NCBI RefSeq assembly: GCF_017876095.1
Contig: NZ_JAGINM010000020.1
Location: 1 to 64,000 of the forward strand
From: Azospirillum agricola
Lineage (GTDB): Bacteria; Pseudomonadota; Alphaproteobacteria; Azospirillales; Azospirillaceae
Reading direction: 5' to 3'
DNA: 64,000 nt
Shown: piece by piece, positions 50,873 to 58,849 of the stretch
How positions within the stretch are numbered: position 1 is the first letter of the stretch
How the letters are laid out: every line of letters begins with the position of its first letter
Notes under the pieces: generated by a model
What the model saw: the letters and a program-made list of their open reading frames with translations, nothing else
Databases searched by the model: none
What the model was told of the DNA's origin: nothing
Program-made: the position numbers and the translations under genes

Positions 50873-51004
50873 TGTGCACGGGGGACGCGGACGCAATTGC
50901 CGGCCCCCATGCCGCTCGATACGGCCGAGGCACGTCTCGGCCGAAGCGTGAGCCTGTTGTTTAGGGAAATACATCACCGTACAGGTTCGCACGTGCCTGG
51001 TGCG

Positions 51005-51019
51005 TTCACTCAAAGTGAA
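51005..51019. repeat. Island palindrome copy 6 (at the integrase stop codon)
   Basis: TTCACTCAAAGTGAA; read on the integrase strand, its TGA (51010-51012) is the integrase stop codon. Confidence 0.75.
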
Positions 51020-52263
51020 GCCGACAGCTTCCACTCGGGCCGCAGGTGGTCCTTCATCAGTTCGAGCTTCACGTCTGCGTAGAAGCGGTGAATCATGTCG
51101 CTGCTCGTGCCGGTGTTGCGGGCCAGGATGAAGATGTCCACGCCGGCGATGAGCTGCTGGCTGATGTAGAAGTGCCGAAACGAATACGACGTGCGGCGAA
51201 CGCCGCGATGGTCGGTCAGCAGGTCACAGACCGCCAGCAACGCCCCCAGGCTCTTCTTCACGCTGTCCATGCGTTCGCCCTTGGGCGTGATGAACACCGG
51301 CTCGGTGTCCAGGGGATCGCGGTCCATGGCGCGGACCCACAGCATCCACAGCGTATCGAACCAGGGCAGCGCGGCGGGTTGGGGCACGAAGGTCCGGGCC
51401 TTGCCCTTGCCCCGCACGCGCAGGCGGATGTCGCGCTCACCCAGCGGCTTGTTCCGCCCGTCCCGATAGCCGAGCACGTCCCCCCAGTTCAGACCCTTCA
51501 TTTCCGTGGGACGGCAGCCCGTGAATGCGGCGATCATGATGTAGGCGTGTAGGATAGCCCGGTCCCGTCGAACGTGCTCGTTGAGCTTCGGATCGCTCAT
51601 ACGGGCCATCGAGGTTTCGACCAGCCGACCGAACTCGTCGGCGCTGAAGCTGGGGCGGGGCACATCGGGGGCCTTGAGGACCTCGACCTCGGGGATAGCC
51701 GCCTGCTTGATGTAGCCCTGCTTGGCGGCGTAGCGCAGCAGCATGCGAAGGAGCACCGCCTCGTTGCGCTGCCGGGACAGCGTGGGCGGACCGCGCTTCG
51801 TAATGGGCCGGCGAATTTGCCGGCCGGCGCGCATGTAGGTGATGAACGCGATGTCCCGGCCCGGTCCCTTGGTCCAGTAGTCCTTGCGCCATTCCGTGTA
51901 GGCGTCGATGTCGCGGTCGGTGATCCCGTCCATCGCTCGGTCGCCGAAGTAGCCCACCATGTAGCGCCGGATGATGCCGGGAAACTTCTCGCCCTGCTCC
52001 TTCTTGCGCTCGCCGCGTTCGACCTCGCGTTCGATCTTGGCGATGAACTCCTCGGCCACGTCGCCGAAGGTCTTCACCGTGGCAGTCAGCCCGTTCTCGG
52101 TGCGGTAGAGCGCCTCGTAGTAGACCTTGCGCGCTCGCTGATTCGCCTCGGCCTCGTCCATGGTGTCGAGCGACTTCCTGATCTGGCCCTGCCCCTTGAT
52201 CGAGAACCGAACCCACCACTTGCTGCTGCCCGCGCGTTGGAACAGCTGAAACGGCTCTGACAC
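51010..52263 (-). CDS. Tyrosine integrase of the island
   Basis: 417 residues. The N-terminal arm-binding part (FQLFQRAGSSKWWVRFSIKGQGQIRKSL) and core-binding domain (about 60-180) precede the catalytic domain: Arg251 in FTGCRPTEMKGLNWGD, Lys in RVRGKGKARTF, Arg363 in SYSFRHFYISQ and Tyr395 in HRFYADV. The usual His of the HxxR box is Ser, and the later His/Trp is Thr in ARNTGTSSDMI, a variant I recall in alphaproteobacterial phage-type integrases. It stands next to tRNA-Phe with its start facing the tRNA, the standard arrangement. GTGCTAG repeats in its upstream region are probably its own arm sites. Confidence 0.92.
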   Translation of the reverse strand: MSEPFQLFQRAGSSKWWVRFSIKGQGQIRKSLDTMDEAEANQRARKVYYEALYRTENGLTATVKTFGDVAEEFIAKIEREVERGERKKEQGEKFPGIIRRYMVGYFGDRAMDGITDRDIDAYTEWRKDYWTKGPGRDIAFITYMRAGRQIRRPITKRGPPTLSRQRNEAVLLRMLLRYAAKQGYIKQAAIPEVEVLKAPDVPRPSFSADEFGRLVETSMARMSDPKLNEHVRRDRAILHAYIMIAAFTGCRPTEMKGLNWGDVLGYRDGRNKPLGERDIRLRVRGKGKARTFVPQPAALPWFDTLWMLWVRAMDRDPLDTEPVFITPKGERMDSVKKSLGALLAVCDLLTDHRGVRRTSYSFRHFYISQQLIAGVDIFILARNTGTSSDMIHRFYADVKLELMKDHLRPEWKLSASL

Positions 52264-52586
52264 AGCCCCCTCCTGACGGCTTCAAACTCTTTGGTTGCAG
52301 CTTACAGCCATCAACACCATTGGTGGAGGCATTCTAGCACAGTGGGCCAGCACAGCGACGAGGCGGGGGGCCGCAGGGGGCGCAAATCGTCGCCCACAGG
52401 GGTTCACACTGCTGCCCGGACTGTGCTGCGATTGTGCTAGCACAGCGGACCAAGAGGAAAATGACGTGAGGGAAATCAATGACTTAGCAGGAGAGGAAAG
52501 TTGTCCTCTGCGACTGTGCTAGGTCTGTGCTAGGTAAGCCTTACTTACCTACCGCACCACTAATCCCTTGATCTAAAAGGAGAAAG
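52264..52586. promoter_or_regulatory. Integrase upstream / right attachment arm region
   Basis: No gene. It contains CTAGCACAG (52334), a perfect palindrome TGTGCTAGCACA (52433-52444) and TGTGCTAG-GTC-TGTGCTAGG (52515-52534), all variants of one GTGCTAG motif also present at the left end. It is likely to hold the integrase promoter and arm-type binding sites. Confidence 0.65.
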
Positions 52587-52662
52587 TGGTGCCCAGGGGC
52601 GGAATCGAACCACCGACACGGGGATTTTCAGTCCCCTGCTCTACCAACTGAGCTACCTGGGC
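52587..52662 (-). tRNA. tRNA-Phe (anticodon GAA)
   Basis: 76 nt with encoded CCA, read on the reverse strand: acceptor stem GCCCAGG / CCTGGGC type, anticodon stem-loop GGGGA-CTGAAAA-TCCCC with anticodon GAA, T-loop GGTTCGATTCC. Its 3' half is the island integration site and is repeated at 35936-35981. The gene is intact after insertion. Confidence 0.97.
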
Positions 52663-52805
52663 ATCCGGCGCTGCGGGTTTGGCCGTATCGGCCGGCGCAG
52701 CGCGTCGAGGGCCGCTTTGTAGGAAAAATCCGGGGACCTGTCCAGACAAAAAATCGAAAAATCTCCACGCCGCGCCTTCGCGATGAAAGCGGGGATTCGG
52801 GGCGG

Positions 52806-53468
52806 CTACAGCCCGCTCAACCCGTCCGCTTCCAGCACCGTTTCCGGCAGGATCAGCACCAGCCCGTCGAAGGGCTGGAGCAGGACCCGCGGGTTGCGCG
52901 ACGTGCCGCAGGCCCGGTACTCCAGCCGCACCGCCTCGATGCGCTCCGGCAGCATGCGCGCGCGGTCGGTGATGAGCTGCCACGCCAGGACGCAGGTGTT
53001 CTCCTCGTCCTGCGCGATGGCGTAGTCGTAGTCGCCGTAGCGGTTGCGCCGCGCCGCGTCGGCGACCGTCGCCGTCATGTCGGGGAACTCGGCGGCCAGC
53101 GTCCTCGTCAGGCTCTCCAGCGTGTAGAGCGGCACCGGGAAGACGCGGGCCGGCTGGACCAGCGCGCCGAACAGGCTGTCGGGCAGGGTCTGCACGTCCA
53201 CGGTCAGGCGGTTCTCGCCGGGAAGGGCCGTCGGGTTGCCCAGCACGACGCTGTAGCTCTTGTACACCGCGCCGGTGGAGCGCATGCGGGCGGCGACGAT
53301 GGGGAACTGCGGGTTGTCGGGCAGCGAGACCGGCAGGGCCGTCGGCTGGACCCGCCGCCACGGCGTCGTCGACTGGGTCAGGTTGTCGCGCACCCAGCCA
53401 CCGCAGCCGGCGGTCAGCAGGGCGGTGGCGAGAACGGACAGCCGAAGGAACCTTGAAACGCCGGACAT
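52806..53468 (-). CDS. Cellulose-operon lipoprotein, BcsN-like
   Basis: 220 residues with a lipoprotein signal: LSVLATALLTAGC-GGW (lipobox LTAGC at about 17-21). The mature protein (VYKSYSVVLGNPTALPGENRLTVDVQTL, TLESLTRTLAAEFPDM, CVLAWQLITDRARMLPERIEAVRLEYRACG) fits BcsN, a protein of alphaproteobacterial cellulose loci as I remember it; similarity is moderate. It is the last gene of the bcs operon, 10 bp after the TPR gene. The role may be in outer-membrane or periplasmic handling of the cellulose chain. The two Cys pairs suggest a disulfide. Confidence 0.7.
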   Translation of the reverse strand: MSGVSRFLRLSVLATALLTAGCGGWVRDNLTQSTTPWRRVQPTALPVSLPDNPQFPIVAARMRSTGAVYKSYSVVLGNPTALPGENRLTVDVQTLPDSLFGALVQPARVFPVPLYTLESLTRTLAAEFPDMTATVADAARRNRYGDYDYAIAQDEENTCVLAWQLITDRARMLPERIEAVRLEYRACGTSRNPRVLLQPFDGLVLILPETVLEADGLSGL

Positions 53469-53478
53469 GCGCGCGCCT

Positions 53479-55269
53479 TTACCAGTCGTGGTAGATGGTT
53501 TTCCACGAGGTCTCGACGGCCTCGCGGGATTCCCGGGTGCTCAGCCGGTCGTCGATCGACTTGAAGAGCTTGTAGGCTTCCTCCACGCGTTGCAGGTTGT
53601 ACAACGCCCAGCCGCGCATGATGCCGAGGTTGCGCGGTTCCGGCACCAGCTCCTTGCGGGCGTCGAGCAGGCGCAGCACGTCGTGGTAGCGCTTGTCCTC
53701 CAGCGCGCGGCCGGCCTCGGTCGACAGCAGACTGGCCCTGACCTCGGCCTTCTGGGCCGGGGTCAGGTTGAGGCGCGCCAGATCCTGGGTCAGCCCCACC
53801 GTGTCGCCGGTCGACAGCCGGGCGATGGCCTGCCCGTAGGCGTTCTCCTGCGCACGCGTCATTCCTCCCTCGGCCTCGGCCGCGCCGCGCACGCTGTTCC
53901 GCGCGGCGCCCTGCCCGCGGACGGGTTCGCGGGCGGCGAGCGCCTGCGCCTCGACAAAGGCGGCCTCGGCCTCCGACGGTCGCTTCAGCTCCAGCAGGCA
54001 CCAGCCGCGCTGCTGGACCAGGGCGACGGTCGGACCGCTCCGGGATATCGCGCGCTGGATGGCGGTCAGGCAGCCGGCGAAGTCCCGGCGGGCCAGCGCC
54101 TGATCAAGCTCGCTCGGCCCCTGCGGCCCCGCCGGGCGGCCGCCGCCCCCGCGCGGCGGATCCACCGACTTCAGGGCCTGATCGACGCGGGAGGACTTGC
54201 CGCGCCAGGGCTCGGCCGCCGCGCGCGCCTCGGCCTTCCTCCCCAGCCCGGCGTAGGCGAGGATCAGCCCCTCCGCCGCCTGGTCGGAGGGGGACCAGCC
54301 GTTGGCCTCGGCGAACCAGCCCTGCGCCTCGGCGTATTTCTTCTGCCGCTGGAAGTACCAGCCGAGCGCCAGCGCACCGCCGGAATCCTGCTTCTCGCGG
54401 ATGGTGCGTTCCAGCTGCGCCAGGTCGGAGGCCGACAGGCTGCCGGGCCGGGCGGTGCCGGCGCGCTCCAGCAGCCGGCCGGTCTCGATCTCGGCCTCCG
54501 CCGCGCGGACGGCGGCGTAATCCTCGCCGGCCGCCGGGTTGGCGGTGGCGCCCAGCGCCGTCAGCTCGCGGATCTGCGCCTGGCTGAGATGGCGCGACGC
54601 CTTGAAGATGGTGTCGCGCCGCTCCTTGGCGCTGGGGCACTGGCTGACGATGGTCTTGTAGGTGTCGAAGGCGCGGTCGGTCTGCTTCAGCTCGGCGTAG
54701 GCCTCGGCCAGCCGCCACGCGTTGTCGAGCCGGTTGCAGGCCACCGCCTCCGGCTGGGCGGCGGCGGCGTCGATCACGTCCTGCCAGCGCTTGGTGTCGC
54801 TGGCGCCGCGCAGGCGGCCCGCCGCCTCGGCGAGGTCGAGCTCCTTGAGCAGGTTGGCCGAGGGCTGCCAGGACGGCGTCTGGCGCCGCTGCTCGGCGAC
54901 GGCGGCGCGCGCCTCGGCGATCTTGCCGGCCGACACCAGCGCCCAGAAGGGACTCTCGTCGACCCCGGCGGTCGTTGGCTGCGGCGCGAACAGGTCCTTC
55001 GGCGGTTCCCAGGTCGGGTCGAGGGCGCGCAGCCGGGCGATCTCCGCCTCCAGCCGCTCGACGTCGCCGATGCGGGCGTAATAGCGCAGCGCCGTCTCGT
55101 CGACCTTGCCGGGCTGGGGGGCGGTGCCGCTGCCGGGCGCGGGGGCGACCTCCACCTTGACGCCGGGGGCCAGCGCCCGGCCGCCGGGACCGGACTGCGC
55201 GAAAGCCACGGGGGCAAGGGAAACCGTGGACAGCAGGACGCCGAGCAGCGGGACGGCGAGACGCGTCAT
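53479..55269 (-). CDS. TPR-repeat periplasmic protein of the cellulose operon (BcsC-like, no barrel)
   Basis: 596 residues. Signal peptide RLAVPLLGVLLSTVSLAPVAFA-QS. The rest is tetratricopeptide-like helical pairs (about 60-590): ALALGWYFQRQKKYAEAQGWFAEANGW, EGLILAYAGLGRKAEARAAAEPW, LVQQRGWCLLELKRPSEAEAAFVEAQAL, LGIMRGWALYNLQRVEEAYKLFKSI. BcsC of enterobacteria is about 1150 residues and ends in an outer-membrane beta-barrel; none is seen here and the protein stops after the TPRs. The ATG overlaps the bcsZ stop (ATGA). It probably scaffolds export, with an unknown separate pore. Confidence 0.82.
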   Translation of the reverse strand: MTRLAVPLLGVLLSTVSLAPVAFAQSGPGGRALAPGVKVEVAPAPGSGTAPQPGKVDETALRYYARIGDVERLEAEIARLRALDPTWEPPKDLFAPQPTTAGVDESPFWALVSAGKIAEARAAVAEQRRQTPSWQPSANLLKELDLAEAAGRLRGASDTKRWQDVIDAAAAQPEAVACNRLDNAWRLAEAYAELKQTDRAFDTYKTIVSQCPSAKERRDTIFKASRHLSQAQIRELTALGATANPAAGEDYAAVRAAEAEIETGRLLERAGTARPGSLSASDLAQLERTIREKQDSGGALALGWYFQRQKKYAEAQGWFAEANGWSPSDQAAEGLILAYAGLGRKAEARAAAEPWRGKSSRVDQALKSVDPPRGGGGRPAGPQGPSELDQALARRDFAGCLTAIQRAISRSGPTVALVQQRGWCLLELKRPSEAEAAFVEAQALAAREPVRGQGAARNSVRGAAEAEGGMTRAQENAYGQAIARLSTGDTVGLTQDLARLNLTPAQKAEVRASLLSTEAGRALEDKRYHDVLRLLDARKELVPEPRNLGIMRGWALYNLQRVEEAYKLFKSIDDRLSTRESREAVETSWKTIYHDW

Positions 55270-56339
55270 GGTTCGAACCCCAGGCTTTGCGCGGCAAGAG
55301 CGGCCATATGAGCCAGCGTGGTCGAGTAGTAATCCTCGTCCGGCCCGAAGGCCGGGACCGTCACCTCGTTCCCGGTGCCGGCGATGCGGCTGGCCAGCCG
55401 GTAGACCGCCAGCATGCCGACCGAGGCGGCGACCTGCGTCGTCGTGCCGCCGGGCAGCGACACCGTCGCCGGAACGGCCGTTCCGCCGTACTTCGCCGCC
55501 AGCATGGCGAAGGGCCGGAAATAATAGGGGTCGCGGTAGCCGTCCCAGGCCAGATAGAGCGGCACCCGCACCGCGTCGTAGCCGTACTGCTTGCGGAAGC
55601 CCTCGGCCACCGTCGGAGTGCCCCCGCTGTCCAGCGCCACCCAGTCGGCGGGAAGCTGGAAGCTGCCGAAGCGCGCCTTGGACAGCAGAACCAGCCCGCT
55701 GTCGGCGACCTTGCGCCAGATCTCGGCCCCCGGCAGCGCGGCGAAGGCGCGCAGCGCCGGGAACACCCAGTAGCTCGGGTTGAGAACCAGCGTGTCGCCC
55801 TTGCGGAAGCCGTCGCGGCCGGGCAGCAGCAGGGTCATGCCGGCCTGCTCCACCACCACGGCGGCGGCCAGCGCCTTGACGATGGCGGCGGCGGCGGTCC
55901 GGTAGGCCTCGGCCTTCCAGCGCTCGGCGCCGCGCAACAGCGCCCAGGCGATCAGGATGTCGCCGTCGGACGCGTTGTTGCGGTCGGTGACGCCGCCGTC
56001 GGGCTGCCAGCGCCACGCCGCCAGCCCGTCGCCGCGCACCATCAGGTTGCGCTGGGTCCAGCCCCACATGCGGTCGAAGGCCTCGCGGTCGTCCGCCGCC
56101 TCGGCCAGCAGCATGCCGTAGCCCTGCCCTTCCGAATGGCTGACGCCCTTGTTGCCGGTGTCGACGACCCGCCCCTCCGGCAGCAGGAAGCGCCGGGCGT
56201 AGCCACGCCACGCCGCCGCGTCGTAGGGGGCCGCCAGCGCCGGGCCGGGCAGCGCCAGCAGGCCGGCGACCGCCGCGCCGGTCGTCGCCGCTGCGATCAG
56301 CACGTCCCGCCGCGATGGCCGCCGTGACGGCGTGGTCAT
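55266..56339 (-). CDS. bcsZ: Periplasmic endo-1,4-beta-glucanase BcsZ (GH8)
   Basis: 357 residues with a twin-arginine-like signal (SRRDVLIAAATTGAAVAGLLALPGPALA). GH8 catalytic region: Glu70 in SHSEGQGYGMLLA and Asp125/Asp127 in NNASDGDILIAWALL; LNPSYWVFPALRAFA and YDAVRVPLYLAWDG are typical. It trims misfolded cellulose in the periplasm, needed for efficient export. The Tat signal is unusual: most BcsZ use Sec. The ATG overlaps the bcsB stop (56336-56339). Confidence 0.93.
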   Translation of the reverse strand: MTTPSRRPSRRDVLIAAATTGAAVAGLLALPGPALAAPYDAAAWRGYARRFLLPEGRVVDTGNKGVSHSEGQGYGMLLAEAADDREAFDRMWGWTQRNLMVRGDGLAAWRWQPDGGVTDRNNASDGDILIAWALLRGAERWKAEAYRTAAAAIVKALAAAVVVEQAGMTLLLPGRDGFRKGDTLVLNPSYWVFPALRAFAALPGAEIWRKVADSGLVLLSKARFGSFQLPADWVALDSGGTPTVAEGFRKQYGYDAVRVPLYLAWDGYRDPYYFRPFAMLAAKYGGTAVPATVSLPGGTTTQVAASVGMLAVYRLASRIAGTGNEVTVPAFGPDEDYYSTTLAHMAALAAQSLGFEP

Positions 56340-58849
56340 GATCCGCTCCGCTTCGCGTGGCCGGGCTTCAGCAGCAGACGCATGGCGACCGTCAGAACCA
56401 CCGCCGTCCCCAGCAGCAGCCCGAACAGCAGCTCGATCCGCTGCGACAGGTTGCGTGCAAGAATCAGGATCAGATTGCCGATGTCAAAGGGATTGAGGAT
56501 GACCTGATAGGGACGCGACGCCTCCAGCGCGGTCATCGTCGGGGCGGCGCTGCTCCACAGGCCGCCGCCGCCGCGCAGCTTGTCCCACAGGGCGCCGTCG
56601 CCCAGGCTGCGCATCGCGCGGTCCAGCGAACGCGAATCCGACGCGGTCAGCAGGGTCCAGGTCAGCGTTTCGGTGCCCGGCGCCTTGTATTGCAGCAGGG
56701 CGGCCTCGGGCAGCGTCTCGGTGTTCTCGGTCAGCGCCACGACGTCGACCGGGGTTTCGACCACGGTCCAGCGGTTGACGTAGCGGGCGGCGGCGGCCAT
56801 CGCGCGCCGCGCCCAGTCCGGCACCCAGCCGGATGCCGCCGAGGCGGCCTCCCTGCCGTCGCCGGCCATGCGCTGCCAGCGGCTCTGCGCGCCCCCCTCC
56901 GGCACCGGAGCGATGGGGGCGAGCGCGCGGGAGCCGCCGCCGATGCGCCCGCCGTTTCCGGTCCAGCCGGTGCGCAGCCGGTCGACCAGGGCGCGGCGGT
57001 CGGCCGCCGCCATGGGCTCGCCGCGGGCGCTGGCCTGGGCGATCAGCGCCCCGGCCTCCAGCAGCCCGGCCAGCCGGTCGGCCGGCAGCGGCGCGCTGGC
57101 GAAGACGGCCTGCGGCAGCGCCGCCATCGGGCCGACGATCAGGGCGTTGTCCTCCGGCCCGCCTTCCCAGCCGACATAGGGCACGATGCGCAGCACGTCG
57201 CCGGCCTTCTGGGCCAGCCGGGCCGCCATCGTCCAGGCGGCGCCGAACCAGGACGGATCCTTGCCGACGACGACCAGATCGAAGGGAGCGGTGGGGTCGC
57301 GCCCGGCCATCCCGCCATAGGGATAGGCGGTCTGCGCCAGGGTGGCGAGGTTGGGCAGCGTGACCAGCCGGGCGAAGCCGGGGATCTCGATGCTGGAGCT
57401 GTCGTGCAGCGTGAAGCTCGGCCGCCGCACCGCGAAGACGCAGTCGGTGCCGCCGGCCGGCGGCAGCTCGGCCTCGACCTCGATGACGTTGGGGCCGGGA
57501 CGGAACAGCGCCATCGGCAACTGCATCTCGCCGTTGTCGATGATGCCGCTGGAACGCTTGTCGATCTCCATCGCGGTGGCGGCGCGGCCGTTGACGCGGA
57601 CGTTCAGGATGGCGCCGGGGCCGAGGTCGCCCTCGAAGGCGCCATTGACGTGGAACAGCACGGCGCGGTCGCTGACCGGCGCGTAGCCGGTGGGCAGCGT
57701 CAGGGTGAAGCGCCCGGTGTAGCGGTAGCCGCTGTGCTGCACGCTGGGAAAGCCGAGGTCGGAGAGGCGGTAGCGCCCCTCCTCCTGCACCTCGCGCGGC
57801 GGCGGCGGCGCGGGCGGGCTGTCGGAAACGATGACGCTGCTCTGGGTCGGCAGCGGGCGGTTGACGTCGGCCAGCCGCATCACCGCCTGATCGACCTCCG
57901 CCGGGGTGCGGCCCGAGGCGACGCCCACGAAGGCGCCGCCGGCGGCTCCCCCCGGCCCGTTCGCGCCGGCAGCCGGATAGACCGCCAGGAACGGGCCGGT
58001 GATCGCCGCCGCGCGGGCCTCGCCGAGCAGCGGGGCGAGCTGGTCGCGGGTGCCGATCAGGATGTTCTTGGCGCTCGGCAGCGGCATCGTGTCGAGCGGC
58101 GAAGCGGGTGCCGGGCCGGTTCCCGGATTGCTTCCGGCCTTCACCGGCGGCAGCGGCGCGGCGATGACCCGCGGCGACTGGTCGCCCAGCAGCAGCCCGT
58201 AGGACTGCGCCACCATGGCGCCCCAGCCGAGATGATCGGCGTCGATGTCGGGGCCGGCCTTCAGGATGGCCAGCGGATCGCGCGCCCGGTCGGAGGCGGC
58301 CAGCAGTTGCCGCATCATCGCCAGGTCGGGGGCCGGCGCGCCGCCGTCCGACACCAGGGTCAGCGAGGAGGCCGCCAGATTGACCCGCGCCCACAGGTCG
58401 TAGGTGCCGCGCACCGTGCAGATGGCGCGGTGCTGGGCGTTGCTCTGGAAGACGATCAGGTTCTCGCCGGGCCGCATCAGGCTGGCCGGCAGGGTGATGG
58501 TGGCGTTGACCGGCCCGCGGAAGGCGGCCAGCGGCAGCTCCGCCACCGCCGCGCCGTTGATGAAGACGGCGAGCGCCCCCTTTTCCGGCAGGATGTCGAT
58601 GCCGTTCTCGTAGCTCAGCGTCAGCAGCACCGACGACAGCGGCCCGGTCGGCGGGATGAAGGCGCGGAGCGCCGCCGTGTCGGTCTCGCCGTTCAGGGTG
58701 ACGTCGGGCGGACCGTCGCGCAGGCTGGACAGCGGGATGAGCCGGCGGTCGAGCGCCTGGGCCGGCGCCGCGATTCCCGCCCACAGCGCGGCGGCGACGC
58801 CGAGCGCCGCCAGCACCCTGCCGGCTTTGGAGAAGGCCATGGCGGTCAT
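56336..58849 (-). CDS. bcsB: Cellulose synthase regulatory subunit BcsB
   Basis: 837 residues. Signal peptide (GRVLAALGVAAALWAGIAAPAQA), then alternating carbohydrate-binding and flavodoxin-like domains: PLSSVLLTLSYENGIDILPEKGALAVFING in outline, FPSVQHSGYRYTGRFTLTLPTGY, FDLVVVGKDPSWFGAAW. A C-terminal membrane anchor (LFGLLLGTAVVLTVAMRLLL) docks to BcsA. It guides the emerging glucan through the periplasm and is needed for BcsA activity. The ATG at 58849 overlaps the bcsA stop (ATGA); a second in-frame ATG lies at 58840. Confidence 0.93.
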   Translation of the reverse strand: MTAMAFSKAGRVLAALGVAAALWAGIAAPAQALDRRLIPLSSLRDGPPDVTLNGETDTAALRAFIPPTGPLSSVLLTLSYENGIDILPEKGALAVFINGAAVAELPLAAFRGPVNATITLPASLMRPGENLIVFQSNAQHRAICTVRGTYDLWARVNLAASSLTLVSDGGAPAPDLAMMRQLLAASDRARDPLAILKAGPDIDADHLGWGAMVAQSYGLLLGDQSPRVIAAPLPPVKAGSNPGTGPAPASPLDTMPLPSAKNILIGTRDQLAPLLGEARAAAITGPFLAVYPAAGANGPGGAAGGAFVGVASGRTPAEVDQAVMRLADVNRPLPTQSSVIVSDSPPAPPPPREVQEEGRYRLSDLGFPSVQHSGYRYTGRFTLTLPTGYAPVSDRAVLFHVNGAFEGDLGPGAILNVRVNGRAATAMEIDKRSSGIIDNGEMQLPMALFRPGPNVIEVEAELPPAGGTDCVFAVRRPSFTLHDSSSIEIPGFARLVTLPNLATLAQTAYPYGGMAGRDPTAPFDLVVVGKDPSWFGAAWTMAARLAQKAGDVLRIVPYVGWEGGPEDNALIVGPMAALPQAVFASAPLPADRLAGLLEAGALIAQASARGEPMAAADRRALVDRLRTGWTGNGGRIGGGSRALAPIAPVPEGGAQSRWQRMAGDGREAASAASGWVPDWARRAMAAAARYVNRWTVVETPVDVVALTENTETLPEAALLQYKAPGTETLTWTLLTASDSRSLDRAMRSLGDGALWDKLRGGGGLWSSAAPTMTALEASRPYQVILNPFDIGNLILILARNLSQRIELLFGLLLGTAVVLTVAMRLLLKPGHAKRSGS

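Larger units (their letters stand above)
35936..52632. mobile_element. 16.7-kb integrative genomic island in tRNA-Phe
   Basis: The right end lies inside a complete tRNA-Phe gene with a tyrosine integrase next to its 3' end. The left end is a 46-bp copy of that tRNA 3' portion in the same orientation (43 of 46 identical). The codon and GC use of the content is visibly lower-GC than the flanks. It carries DUF3768/DUF6641/DUF6626-like genes, a second recombinase, a four-gene restriction-modification-like operon and orphan genes. No relaxase or type IV secretion gene is seen, so it is not self-conjugative as read. The flanking host genes would have been neighbours before insertion. Confidence 0.88.

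Noticed and set aside
36141-52263. Self-transmissible conjugative element
   Set aside because: No relaxase, coupling protein or type IV secretion genes are present; integrase and cargo only.
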